From: Vallitalea maricola
Lineage (GTDB): Bacteria; Bacillota; Clostridia; Lachnospirales; Vallitaleaceae
Reading direction: 5' to 3'
Assembly (NCBI RefSeq): GCF_036985595.1
Contig: NZ_BTPU01000046.1
Location: 1 to 48,420 of the forward strand
DNA: 48,420 nucleotides
Shown one piece after another: positions 23,979 through 34,500 of this stretch. A program made the translations under genes and the position numbers. Numbering within the stretch: the stretch's first letter is position 1; each line of letters opens with the position of its first letter. The notes under the pieces were generated by a model. The model was not told the DNA's origin, searched no databases, and saw nothing but the letters and a program-made list of their open reading frames with translations.

Positions 23979-25211
23979 ATGAAGAAAGTAAAACAAAATT
24001 TTAAGAAAACCTTATGTATATTACTGACAACAGGAATGGCACTAAGTAGTCTAACTGCATGTAGTAATACTAAGGCAAAGGGACTTGAGGAAAGTGAAGT
24101 GGTTGTTCTTGACAATCAACAAGAAGAAATCAATGATGTTTTAGCAATCAAGCAAATTATTGAAGTGAAAGATTTTGCTGGCTTTAATTGGTTAGATGAT
24201 AATCGTTTATTAGGAGTAGCTATTAAAGATGGTATTAGAAATATAGCTGTTTATAATGTTCAAGATAAGACAGTTGAAAACTTAACCAATAATAAGGATG
24301 CTAATATGGGTTTTGAATATTGGTATGAGCAAGTACATGATTGTTTGGGACAATATAATCCAAATGAAAATTACGTTTTATTTAAGGAACAGCCTATAGA
24401 ACAAAGAGATACTTACTACTCAGACCCTTACGTATTAGTGTATTATGACAAAAAAGAAGGTAAAGTAATAAGAATAGATGAAGATGTAATGCGTTCTAAA
24501 TATATTGAAGATGAGCAAATTTATTATTCAAAAGGATTTAAATTATATAGGTATGATATGGCAAGTAAACAAAAAACTGAAATACAATTATCTGAAGAAC
24601 TTGTTAACAACTTAAAAAATTATTTTAATAGTCCTGAAGAATATTTAGAAGCTCATTTTGGAGAAGAGAAAGAAGAAGTCAGTGAATTCTGGAAGGGAAT
24701 GCACAAACAATTTTATGAAAGAGAGAAGATAAATAATTATATTGATAGATTGACAGTTAATGGTGATGAACTAGAAATAGCTTCATATAATCTAAAACGT
24801 TATACAGTAAATCTTGAAACTTATACTTTTGAAGAAAGGGCTACAAAACATGATTCTCATAAAGATGTAATAGAAATTGACAATGTAGCTAAATTAATAC
24901 AAAATAAGATACCTAGAGAATTATGGAAGACAGATGATAAAGGTAATCCAGTAAAGATGATTGATAAAACTCATGATTTTGTAGGTGGATTTTACTTATC
25001 ACCTGATAAAAGCAAGTTGATATATGAAGCCATATATCCAATTGGAGAGGGGCGAAAATATATATATGATTTTAAAAGTGATAAAAAATTAACTTTGTTT
25101 GGTGATTATAAATCTTTATGTTGGAATAAAGAATCAAATAAAATAGTATGTACAGATGCGGTATATTTCTATAAAGAACTAAGTTGTAAAATAGTAATTT
25201 TGAATGATTAG
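23979..25211 (+). CDS. Lipoprotein associated with a two-component system
   Basis: A 410-residue protein with AAAGGAGGAAT before the ATG. A lipoprotein signal ends at the lipobox LTAC, with Cys28 lipidated. The mature part contains repeats of the style FNWLDDNRLLGVAIKDGIRN, YLSPDKSKLIYEAIYP and SLCWNKESNKIVCTDAVYF, which resemble TolB/WD-like beta-propeller blades, though blade number is unclear. The response regulator starts 16 bases after its stop and the kinase follows with a 4-base overlap, so the three form one operon. The lipoprotein may feed a signal to the kinase sensor or be a co-regulated output. Confidence 0.8.
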   Translation: MKKVKQNFKKTLCILLTTGMALSSLTACSNTKAKGLEESEVVVLDNQQEEINDVLAIKQIIEVKDFAGFNWLDDNRLLGVAIKDGIRNIAVYNVQDKTVENLTNNKDANMGFEYWYEQVHDCLGQYNPNENYVLFKEQPIEQRDTYYSDPYVLVYYDKKEGKVIRIDEDVMRSKYIEDEQIYYSKGFKLYRYDMASKQKTEIQLSEELVNNLKNYFNSPEEYLEAHFGEEKEEVSEFWKGMHKQFYEREKINNYIDRLTVNGDELEIASYNLKRYTVNLETYTFEERATKHDSHKDVIEIDNVAKLIQNKIPRELWKTDDKGNPVKMIDKTHDFVGGFYLSPDKSKLIYEAIYPIGEGRKYIYDFKSDKKLTLFGDYKSLCWNKESNKIVCTDAVYFYKELSCKIVILND

Positions 25212-25227
25212 TTAAGTAGGTGTGAAA

Positions 25228-25923
25228 ATGACAAAAATATTAGTAGCTGATGATGAAGAAAATATCACGGATGCAATAGCATATGCTTTAGGGCGTGAAG
25301 ATTATCAAATCTATAAGGCTTATGATGGTAAAGAAGCTCTTGATATTATTAGAAAAGAACAACCTGATATACTTATATTAGATATCATGATGCCAGAATA
25401 TAATGGTTATGATGTATGCAAAAACATTGAAAACACTTCCAAGATGGGTATCATTATGCTTACTGCAAAAAGCACTTTGGTAGATAAGATATTAGGGTTG
25501 GAACTAGGTGCTGACGATTATATCACTAAACCTTTTGAGATGCAAGAATTGTTGGCACGTGTGAGATCTCTTGAACGACGTATAAATAAAAATGATGATG
25601 TATCAAGAGAACTTATAGATGATAATATCTTAGAAGTTGATGGTATAAAAGTTAATGTACTGGAAAGAGTTGCATATGTGGATAATAAACAAATTGATCT
25701 TAAGGCTAGAGAATTTGATTTGCTGTTTTTTTTAATGAAGAATGTGAAAATAACATTTACAAGAGATATTATTCTGGATCGAGTATGGGATATGGATTAT
25801 TATGGTGGTACCCGTACAGTAGATATTCATATCCAACGTATCCGTAAGCAATTAGGAAAATACAGTTACCTAATTAAGACTATCCCTAAAGTTGGATATA
25901 AAATGTTGGAGCATATAGAATGA
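25228..25923 (+). CDS. OmpR/PhoB-family response regulator
   Basis: ATG 25228 fits the GTAGGTG site better than GTG 25222. The 231-residue product has a receiver domain with acidic Asp8 and Asp9 (VADDEEN), the phosphoacceptor Asp52 in LILDIMMPEYNG, the Thr in IIMLTAK and the Lys in YITKPF. The C-terminal winged helix (about 130-230) includes LKAREFDLLFFLMKN and TRTVDIHIQRIRKQLG, the DNA-recognition region, then IKTIPKVGYKM. It overlaps the histidine kinase gene by 4 bases. Target genes are not evident, but autoregulation of its own operon is common in this class. Confidence 0.95.
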   Translation: MTKILVADDEENITDAIAYALGREDYQIYKAYDGKEALDIIRKEQPDILILDIMMPEYNGYDVCKNIENTSKMGIIMLTAKSTLVDKILGLELGADDYITKPFEMQELLARVRSLERRINKNDDVSRELIDDNILEVDGIKVNVLERVAYVDNKQIDLKAREFDLLFFLMKNVKITFTRDIILDRVWDMDYYGGTRTVDIHIQRIRKQLGKYSYLIKTIPKVGYKMLEHIE

Positions 25924-27377
25924 GAATTAGTGTAAAACATAAGCTAACAATTTTTATCATTTTCCTATTATTAATTAATTTAGTTATTATTAGTATTTTA
26001 ACAATGAATGGTATTCGTACCAATCAGATAAAGGAATACGAAAGATATCTAAAAGAAAGTAGTAAAACAGCTAATCTATACATAAGAGAAAGATATCTTA
26101 CTAGTGACATTGAAGATTTTGAAACCTTCTATATTAAGCAGGCTTATGACTTAACTATTGAAATTGAACGTGTACTGGGTATTCACACAATTATTTTTGA
26201 TAATCAAGGAAGACAGATTGGTAATGAGGTATTTAAAGAATCGAAAAATGAATATGAGGATATTATTACCAAGGCTTTGGATAACAAGATTATATATAAA
26301 AAAATTGTGGATAAGATAATATATGCAGCACCAGTTTACGATTTTAATGGCCAGATAGGTGTTATGCAATTAGAATATAATTTATATTCCCAGAATAGTT
26401 TTAATGAAGATACCTGGAAGTTGTTTATCAAATTTGGATTAATATCTATTGTTGTAACATTCATAATAGGGAGAGTATTTTTTATAAATATAGTAAATCA
26501 AATTAAGAGATTAAGAAAGTCTGTTAAGCTGATTGAAGAAGGGCAATATGATATTAGCTCTGAATTCATTAGGAGTAAAGATGAATTTGGTGAATTAAGT
26601 ATAGGGATACAAGCTATGTCTTCACAGATACAAGAAAATATTGAGCAGCTTAGTGATGAAAAAGCAAAACTCCAATTGGCACTAGAGCATGTTCAAAAAC
26701 TGGAAAAGAAACAAAAAGAATTTATTGGAAATATAACTCATGAGTTCAAAACACCAATTACGGTCATCAAAGCTCAAATTGATTTAATGAATCTTTATAA
26801 GGATGATAAAAATTTAGTGGATAAATCCTATATTATTGTTAACAATGAGCTTGAAAGATTGAATCAAATGGTAGAAAAGGTATTGCACTTATCAAGCTTA
26901 GAAAAATATGATTTTGAAGTTGAAAAACAGAAAATAGATACACATGTACTGTTGAAAGAAATTATAGATAAGTTAAAGGGTAAGGCTTCTAAATACGGAG
27001 TTGAATTTTATTACCAGTTAGAGCCTTGCCAAGTTTATATGGATAAAGAAAGTTTTATGATGATTTTTATCAACTTAATAGATAATGCAATAAAATACAA
27101 TGTATCAAATGGTGAAATAAAAGTTACCAGTGGTGTTAATAAAGGGGTTCATCAAATTGAAATAGCTGATACAGGAATAGGTATACCAGATGAACATAAG
27201 AAAAGGGTATTCGAACCTTTTTACACAGTTGATAAAAATAAATCTAAGAAATTATCAGGTACGGGACTTGGATTAAGTCTAGTCAAGAAGATGCTTGAAA
27301 AACAGAATGCAACGATTTGTATTTTGGATTCAAAGAAAGGAACTGTCTTTCAAGTAAATATCTTTTTGAATAAATAA
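25920..27377 (+). CDS. Sensor histidine kinase
   Basis: A 485-residue membrane kinase overlapping the regulator gene by ATGA. It has two transmembrane helices (about 9-29 and 168-190) bounding an extracytoplasmic sensor of about 140 residues, a HAMP segment (NQIKRLRKSVKLIEEGQY) and a coiled coil. HisKA follows with the phosphorylated His274 in FIGNITHEFKTPITVI, then the ATPase with N box NLIDNAIKYN, G1 box IADTGIGIPDEHKKRVF and G2 box GTGLGLSLVKKM. All kinase motifs are intact. Together with the lipoprotein at 23979 and the response regulator it forms a three-gene signalling unit; the stimulus is unknown. Confidence 0.95.
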   Translation: MRISVKHKLTIFIIFLLLINLVIISILTMNGIRTNQIKEYERYLKESSKTANLYIRERYLTSDIEDFETFYIKQAYDLTIEIERVLGIHTIIFDNQGRQIGNEVFKESKNEYEDIITKALDNKIIYKKIVDKIIYAAPVYDFNGQIGVMQLEYNLYSQNSFNEDTWKLFIKFGLISIVVTFIIGRVFFINIVNQIKRLRKSVKLIEEGQYDISSEFIRSKDEFGELSIGIQAMSSQIQENIEQLSDEKAKLQLALEHVQKLEKKQKEFIGNITHEFKTPITVIKAQIDLMNLYKDDKNLVDKSYIIVNNELERLNQMVEKVLHLSSLEKYDFEVEKQKIDTHVLLKEIIDKLKGKASKYGVEFYYQLEPCQVYMDKESFMMIFINLIDNAIKYNVSNGEIKVTSGVNKGVHQIEIADTGIGIPDEHKKRVFEPFYTVDKNKSKKLSGTGLGLSLVKKMLEKQNATICILDSKKGTVFQVNIFLNK

Positions 27378-27489
27378 TTTGATTAGACCTCGACAGTAAA
27401 TGACATAATTACAAATTATAATAGTGTATAATCATAGTTAGAAGATAATAGGTTATTGATATTATAAATATTTAAGTTAGGGGTAATTA

Positions 27490-28437
27490 ATGAAAAAGAA
27501 ATTTATAAAAATTAGTTCTATTGTATTTGTAATTGTGATAATACTTATAGTATTAATTGGATTTTTATTGGCTTTCCTTCCTGCACGAATGACAAAGACA
27601 CATACTAATAAAATTGTAAAAATGTATTTAGATGATATGAATTATGATATAGAAGACTTTACTGAAAAATGGGATGATAAGATTGAAGAAGATCTTATAA
27701 TTGCTAAGGATGGTCATAGTATTCCAGTATTTTATATACTTAATGAAGATAGCTATGATAGAAAGACTATTGTTCTAGTTCATTGGCATGAATCAAACCA
27801 TAAAGCTATGTATCCTATTGCAGAGTTGTTTCTGAAACAGGGTTATAATGTTGTTTTATATGATGGACGGGCACATGGCAATAATACAGCTAAAACAGTT
27901 ACATTTGGATATTATGAAAAAGATGATCTTCAAATTGTTATTGATTATATTAATGGTAAAATGACAAAGAATAATATTATTGGTGCATTAGGACAATCAA
28001 TGGGTGGTGCAACAATAGGATATTATTCTGGAACTGATCATGCAGCTGAATATTTAGATTTTGCAATTATTGATAGTGGATTTACAAGTATGGATGCTGA
28101 GATTACATGGCAGATAAAATCATTTATTATTCCTATGCCGACCAAATTATTGACTAAATTAGGAAACATATCTAATAGTCAATTGTATGGTTTTAGTTAT
28201 AAAGAAGTAAGTATTATTGATGCTATGAAGAAGAACAATATACCAACCTTAATTATTCATAGTAAATTGGATAATAAATGTCCATATTATATGGGTGAAG
28301 AACTGTTTGAAGCTATCCAACATGACAATAAACAAATGATTACTTTTGATAATTCAAAACATTTATGTGCTTTTTGGGATGATAAGAAAAAATATAAAGA
28401 AGCTGTATTTAGATTTATAAATGCTTATACCAATTAA
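27490..28437 (+). CDS. Membrane-anchored alpha/beta hydrolase
   Basis: A 315-residue protein with an N-terminal membrane helix (residues 7-30) and an extracytoplasmic or membrane-tethered alpha/beta-hydrolase domain. The nucleophile elbow is GQSMGGAT with Ser170; VLVHWHESN forms the oxyanion-loop strand, LYDGRAHGNN precedes it, and the acid and histidine are probably in HSKLDNKCP and NSKHLCAFWDD. It resembles the YqkD-type serine aminopeptidase-like hydrolases of Bacillus; the substrate is unknown. It follows the kinase gene by about 110 bases and a strong terminator lies after it. Confidence 0.85.
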   Translation: MKKKFIKISSIVFVIVIILIVLIGFLLAFLPARMTKTHTNKIVKMYLDDMNYDIEDFTEKWDDKIEEDLIIAKDGHSIPVFYILNEDSYDRKTIVLVHWHESNHKAMYPIAELFLKQGYNVVLYDGRAHGNNTAKTVTFGYYEKDDLQIVIDYINGKMTKNNIIGALGQSMGGATIGYYSGTDHAAEYLDFAIIDSGFTSMDAEITWQIKSFIIPMPTKLLTKLGNISNSQLYGFSYKEVSIIDAMKKNNIPTLIIHSKLDNKCPYYMGEELFEAIQHDNKQMITFDNSKHLCAFWDDKKKYKEAVFRFINAYTN

Positions 28438-28460
28438 AGGTGATAATTTTTTACAATATT

Positions 28461-28510
28461 CCTTGCTAATAATAATTATAATTTATAATTATTATTAGCA
28501 AGGTTTTTTT
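28461..28510 (+). terminator. Strong intrinsic terminator after the hydrolase gene
   Basis: CCTTGCTAATAATAATTATA and its complement form a stem of about 20 bp (28461-28503) with a minimal loop, followed by TTTTTTT. The remaining gap to 28848 is almost pure A/T with no gene visible. A TATAAT at 28814-28819 may be the -10 of the next gene, but no good -35 is seen. Confidence 0.8.
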
Positions 28511-28848
28511 ATTAATATAAAGGTTTAAATCCATAATAATGTATATATTAAAATATAACAAATAATTAAAAAATATTTATTTTTTTATTAAAATGACAAA
28601 AAATGACATATAAAATATGATATAATAAATATTGTTTCGAATTGGTAAAAAAAATATCGGTTTCTATATTATAAATATAATAAAATATATATTTTTGTTA
28701 TATATAATAATAAAATATAATATTTATAATTATAACTAAGAATAAAAATACTTAACTTTAAATAATTTGATGTTTATATTAAAAAAATTCCAATTATAAC
28801 AATTAATTATTAGTATAATGTAATTTATGAAATAAAAGGAGAGATAAT

Positions 28849-30090
28849 GTGATTGAGATTGGATTATTAGGTTTAGGAACTGTTGGATCAGGGGTATACG
28901 AAATTATTCATCAAAGAAGAAATTATTTACAAGAATTACTTGGTTATAAAATACATATATCAAAAGTATTGGTAAAGAATCTATACATAAAAAGAAATGT
29001 AGATATAAACAGAAGTATTTTAACAGACAATGCTATGGAAATATTAAGAGATAAAGATATAAAAATAATTGTTGAAGCTATAGGTGGTACTACAGATGCT
29101 TATGATTATATTACTGAAGCTCTAAGAAGAGGGAAACATGTGGTAACTGCTAACAAAGCAGTTGTATGTAAATATTTTAAAGAATTTATAGAATTAGCTA
29201 AAAAGAATAATTGTGCATTTTTATTTGAAGCAAGTGTTGCTGGTGGGATACCTATCATTAAAGAATTAATGCAGAATATATCTCAATTAAATGATATAAG
29301 TAATATTAAAGGAATTTTAAATGGCACTACTAATTATATTCTTACTAAAATGTTCGATAATGGATTGAACTATGAGGAAGCCTTAAAATCAGCACAAGAG
29401 CTAGGTTTTGCAGAAGAAGATCCTACTGATGATGTAGAGGGGGTTGATATAGCTAGAAAATTATGTATCCTTTCAACTATTGCATCGAAAAACATAATTT
29501 TACTCAAAAATATTAAACGAAGTGGGATTACTAAAATAATACCAAGAGATATAGAATTAATAAAATCACTAGAGCATAAAATTAAATTTATAGGAAGTTT
29601 TAACATGAATAGAAATAATCAATATTATGGTGTTGTGGAGCCAGTCTTAGTAAAAAAGGATTCAATATACTATGGTGTTAATGAAGCTAATAATGTTGTT
29701 TCTATTAAGGGATCAAATGTTGGTGAAATTCAGCTTTTAGGGCAAGGTGCAGGGAAAAAACCTACTGCAAATGCTGTTGTTTCAGACATAATTAATGTTA
29801 TTAAAGGAATTTATTATAATTATGATTTTGATTTTGAAGATAATGCTAAAGTTACAAACATAGATTTTTATAAAAATAAATACTATTTTAGGGCTATTAC
29901 AAATGATATTAATGATATTAATATTATAAAAGAACAAGTAAAAATAGGTAATATAATTGATAAAATTGTTGATGAAAAGAAATCTTTTTCTTTTATAACA
30001 AAAAGAACATCCCTTAATGTAATTAAGGATATAGCAATAGATATCCAGAATTATTCTAATGGAATTTGGTATGCAAGAATAGAGAAGTGA
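28849..30090 (+). CDS. hom: Homoserine dehydrogenase
   Basis: A 413-residue protein starting at GTG 28849 after AAAGGAGAG; the overlapping ATG two bases earlier is out of frame. The N-terminal nucleotide-binding motif GLLGLGTVGSGVYEI (residues 4-18), GGTTDAYDYITEALRRGKHV VTANKAVV and the catalytic region GILNGTTNYILTKMFDNGLN YEEAL, then FAEEDPTDDVEGVDIARKL, are diagnostic. The enzyme reduces aspartate semialdehyde to homoserine with NAD(P)H. The C-terminal 80 residues are ACT-like but divergent, so feedback control by threonine may be altered. It lies 10 bases before the MFS exporter and heads the NRPS cluster, suggesting a dedicated supply of homoserine or threonine for the peptide (inference). 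Confidence 0.92.
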   Translation: MIEIGLLGLGTVGSGVYEIIHQRRNYLQELLGYKIHISKVLVKNLYIKRNVDINRSILTDNAMEILRDKDIKIIVEAIGGTTDAYDYITEALRRGKHVVTANKAVVCKYFKEFIELAKKNNCAFLFEASVAGGIPIIKELMQNISQLNDISNIKGILNGTTNYILTKMFDNGLNYEEALKSAQELGFAEEDPTDDVEGVDIARKLCILSTIASKNIILLKNIKRSGITKIIPRDIELIKSLEHKIKFIGSFNMNRNNQYYGVVEPVLVKKDSIYYGVNEANNVVSIKGSNVGEIQLLGQGAGKKPTANAVVSDIINVIKGIYYNYDFDFEDNAKVTNIDFYKNKYYFRAITNDINDINIIKEQVKIGNIIDKIVDEKKSFSFITKRTSLNVIKDIAIDIQNYSNGIWYARIEK

Positions 30091-30100
30091 GTTGATTAAT

Positions 30101-31369
30101 ATGTATACTATAGAAGAGACTAAAAAAATTTATATTAGTAAAAATAATAATTATTTTAAAAAAAATTTTTTCATATTGATAGTAGGTAAGCTTTTATCTG
30201 AATTGGGTTCTTCAATATTCTCCTTTGCATTAAGTCTATATATTTTAGATTTAACAGGGTCAGCACAGATTTTTTCTGTTATTCTTTCATTTTCATTATT
30301 ACCCACTTGCTTGGTTAATCTATTTTTAGGAGGTTTTGTAGATAATAATAATCAAAAGAAGATAATGGTTTTAGCAGATTGTATTAATGGTATTGTTATT
30401 TTTATATATTTAACTTTATTTACCTTCATGCCTGAAAATATTCTATTAATTGGTATTGTCATAGTCATTGTTAATTCTATAAGAGCATTATTTTCGCTGG
30501 CATTAAATTCTTCTATTCCTGAATTAGTAGGACAAGCAAATGTTATGAAATCAAATTCATTTATACAAGGGATTACTCCAGCAGTACATATGGTAGGGCC
30601 AGTCATAGGTGCAATTTTATATGAGAATATTGGAATTGAGATTATTATTCTTTTAAATGCAAGTTTATTTATTTGTTCTAGTATATTAGAAGGCTTTTTT
30701 AAATTTGAATATCAAAAAAAGAAAAAAGAAATTAAAAAACTCAAAAAGAATTTCTATTTGATAGTAAGATATCTAAAAAATAATAGAACATTTTCAAATA
30801 TACTATTGTTTGCTCTTGTTGTTAACGGGATATTTCTACCACAAATGCTATTAGGTGTTCCTTATGTTAGTTACAATATTATAGATGTTACACCTATACA
30901 GCTTTCTTTTATTGAAACTGCAAGTGCATTAGGAAGTGTTATAGGTGTTTTTTTTGTTGCATGGTATAAGAATAATAATATATTGCTAAAATACTTTTTC
31001 AAGTTACTAAAAATTCAGGCTGTACTTATTATGTTATTTTCGTTTTCTTATTTTTTTCAATTGAATAATGGTAATAAATGGATGGCAACACTTGTTTTTT
31101 CTATATTAGTATTTGTAATACAAGGATTAAATATGATTCAGAATGTACCTTTGTTTACTTACTTTCAATTAACTATACCAAAGGAAATTAGAGGGAGGAT
31201 TATAGGTGTAGCTTTTGCAGCATTGTATATATCTCCACCTATCGGAATGCTTATATATGGAAGCTTATTTGAATGGTTTCAATCAAGCTATGTATTTATA
31301 GGAACGGGAGTAGTATTAATAGTATTATGCAATATAGCTTCGAAAAAAATTAACCTTATTAGTAATTAA
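30101..31369 (+). CDS. MFS exporter of the NRPS cluster
   Basis: ATG 30101 is chosen over a TTG nine bases earlier; neither has a strong site, so coupling to hom (stop at 30090) is likely. The 422-residue protein has about 12 membrane helices, with the loop motif GGFVDNNNQKKIMVLADCIN between helices 2 and 3 (the MFS G-x-x-x-D-x-x-x-R/K-x-x signature) and NSIPELVG/ MKSNSFIQGI after helix 4, typical of the macrolide-efflux-like MFS_3 group. In peptide clusters such proteins export the product and give self-resistance. Its position between hom and the NRPS genes supports that role. Confidence 0.85.
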   Translation: MYTIEETKKIYISKNNNYFKKNFFILIVGKLLSELGSSIFSFALSLYILDLTGSAQIFSVILSFSLLPTCLVNLFLGGFVDNNNQKKIMVLADCINGIVIFIYLTLFTFMPENILLIGIVIVIVNSIRALFSLALNSSIPELVGQANVMKSNSFIQGITPAVHMVGPVIGAILYENIGIEIIILLNASLFICSSILEGFFKFEYQKKKKEIKKLKKNFYLIVRYLKNNRTFSNILLFALVVNGIFLPQMLLGVPYVSYNIIDVTPIQLSFIETASALGSVIGVFFVAWYKNNNILLKYFFKLLKIQAVLIMLFSFSYFFQLNNGNKWMATLVFSILVFVIQGLNMIQNVPLFTYFQLTIPKEIRGRIIGVAFAALYISPPIGMLIYGSLFEWFQSSYVFIGTGVVLIVLCNIASKKINLISN

Positions 31370-31530
31370 GGGTTATAACTAAAATGATGTTTAATATGTG
31401 CAGTATACTATACAACATTTTAGTGTAAACATAATTAATAAATATTAAATTATAAGGGAGTGAAATATTTAAAAAAGTTAGACTTAATTTTTTATTGAAT
31501 ATTTGATTATTTGTTATAGGAGGTAATAAA

Positions 31531-34500
31531 ATGGGCATAGTAAAGAATGATGTAATAAAAGAATCAGAGTATAACAAGTATTATGAAACATCATCAGAGC
31601 AAAAGAGGATGTATATATTAAATCAACTTGATGGTATTAGTGTAGCATATAATATTTCTATTGGTTTAAATGCCACAGGTATGTTAAAAGTCGAAGATTT
31701 GGAAAATGTATTTAGACAATTAATTAAGAGGCATGAAGTGTTTAGGACATCTTTTGAATATAGGGATAATCAAATTGTACAAGTTGTTCATAATAATGTT
31801 GATTTTTCTATAAAAGTTATTGATGTTAGTAAAGATGAACTAGATATTGATAGTAGTATTATATTGAATAAATATAAAGATTTGATAATTAAAAAGTTTG
31901 ATTTAGAAAAACCACCTTTAATAAGAGTGGGCTTAATAAGAATTACCCCCAATAAAAATATCGTTATTATAGACATCCATCATATAATTTCTGACGGGAT
32001 ATCAGTTGGGATAATTTTAAAAGAAATGGTAAGAATTTATAACCAAGAAAAATTAGAACCATTAGATTTTCAAAGTAAAGATTATATACATATAAAAAAT
32101 AATTATCTAAGAGAAGGTAGGTATAAAGAGCAAGAAGAATATTGGATAAATAAGTTTAATGATGAAATTCCAATATTAAATATGCCTATAGATTATCCTA
32201 GACCAGTAAAACAAAGCTTTGAAGGAGATCATTTAAGATTTGAAATTTCAAAATCAATGACTAAAGATTTAAAAAGATTATCTTGGAATTTTAAAGCTAC
32301 ATCTTATATTATTTTATTTACTGCTTATAAAATATTACTTTATAGATATACAGGACAAAATGATATCATTGTTGGAACCTCCTTTATGGGAAGAAAAGAC
32401 CAAAAAGTTAAAGATTTATTAGGAATGTATGTTAATACTGTACCTATTAGAACTAATGTTACAGGAGAAGATAGATTTATTGATTTAGTAGATAAAATTA
32501 AAAAAAACATATTTGAAGCACATAAGAATCAATCCTATCCATTTGGAGACTTGATTGATAAGCTGCAGATTAAAAGAGATTTAAGTAGAAATCCTATTTA
32601 TGATACAATATTTGATTTTCAAAATATTAGAGGAATAAACATAGTTGAAATTCAGATGGGAGATATACATCTAGAACGTCTTGAAATAAATCAGAGTATA
32701 TCTAAATTTGATTTCATGATAGATGCTATAGAATTAAAAGAAAAGCTTATATTTGATATAGAATATTCTACTGAACTCTTTACACCAGAATTTTTTAATA
32801 GATTTGCAACTCATTACAAAAATATATTAACTGCTATATGTGACAATCCTAATATAAAGATTTCCCAAATTGATATGTTAGAAGAGTATGAAAAGAAACA
32901 GTTAAAAGAGGAGTTCAATATAACTACAGACTTTAGTTTTAAACCTTATGTTCAGTTATGGGAAGAAACAGTTAGAAGATATCCTGAAAAAATAGCGGTT
33001 TCTTATGAAAATAAAAATTATACGTATAAAGAATTTGACGAAAAGGTAAATCAATTATCACATTTTATTAAAGGATATTTAGATAAACAACAGTATGTTG
33101 GGGTATTAATGAAACGCAGCCCTAAAATGATACAGACTATATTAGCTATATGGAAAGTAGGAGGAATATATGTACCAATTGATTATGATTATCCAAAGGA
33201 ACGAATAAAACAGATATTAAATGAGTCAAATGCAAAATTGATGATTGTAGATTATAAAGATTATGTGGAACAAAGATTTGGTGATATAAGTAGTAGCGTT
33301 AATATACAAATTATAGCATTGGATACTCATAGTAAAGAAATAAATAGTCAATTGAAAACTTCACTTAATTATAGAACTAAATTAAGTGATATTGCTTATG
33401 TTATCTATACATCAGGATCTACAGGAAAACCAAAAGGTGCTATGGTAGAGCATTTGGGAATGGCTAATCATTTGGATGCTAAGATTAGAGCTCTTAATAT
33501 TGATAATAAAAGTATTATAGCTCAAAATGCTTCTCAATGTTTTGATATATCTATTTGGCAGATGTTTACTGCATTTATTAAAGGAGCAAAAACAGTTATT
33601 TATTCAAATGAAGTAGTTATAGATCCTTGCCAATTTATATCTCGTATTCAACAAGATAGAATAACAATTCTTGAAGTTGTACCTTCATTTTTAGGTGCTA
33701 TGCTTCCTTATTTACAAGAATATAACAGTAAACTTACATATACAAAGTATATACTTGTAACGGGAGAAGCTGTTCATACTAATTTGGTTAATGAATGGTT
33801 AAAATTATATCCTAGTATACCAATGGTTAATGCATATGGACCAACGGAAGCATCAGATGATATAACTCATCATTTTATTGATAAGCCAGTAGTAGGTAAT
33901 ACAGTACCAATCGGACGGCCAATACAAAATTGTAAAATTTATATTATAGATAGTGCATCTAATTTATGTCCTATTGGTGTTCCAGGTGAAATATGTGTTT
34001 CTGGTATATGTGTTGGTAGAGGTTATTTAAATAACATACAAATGACGAATAAAGTTTTTTCATTAGATCCATTTATTGATGATAAGGAAGTAAGAATGTA
34101 TCATACGGGAGATATAGGTAAATGGTTAGCAGATGGTACTATTGAATTCTTGGGACGAAAAGATTATCAAGTAAAAATAAGAGGATTTCGTATTGAACTA
34201 GAAGAAATTGAGAATAAGCTGCAAGCATATAATTTAATAAGTAAGGCTGCTGTAATTGAGAGAAAAGAGGAAAATACTAATTATCTATGCGCATATTATG
34301 TAGCACAAGAGCCGTTAGATGAGGTTTGTTTAAGAAAATACCTAAAAGAATTATTACCCTATTATATGATTCCATCATATTTTATTTGTATGCAGGAATT
34401 ACCTTTAACTCTTAATGGAAAGTTAAATCGCAAGAAGCTTCCTATGCCAAAGATTAAACATAAAAGAGAAATAGTAAAACCTATAAATAAAACAGAAGAA

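Noticed and set aside
28511..28848. Replication origin or other element in the extremely AT-rich gap before hom
   Set aside because: No DnaA-box cluster or iteron repeats are seen; AT richness alone is common in gaps of this genome.
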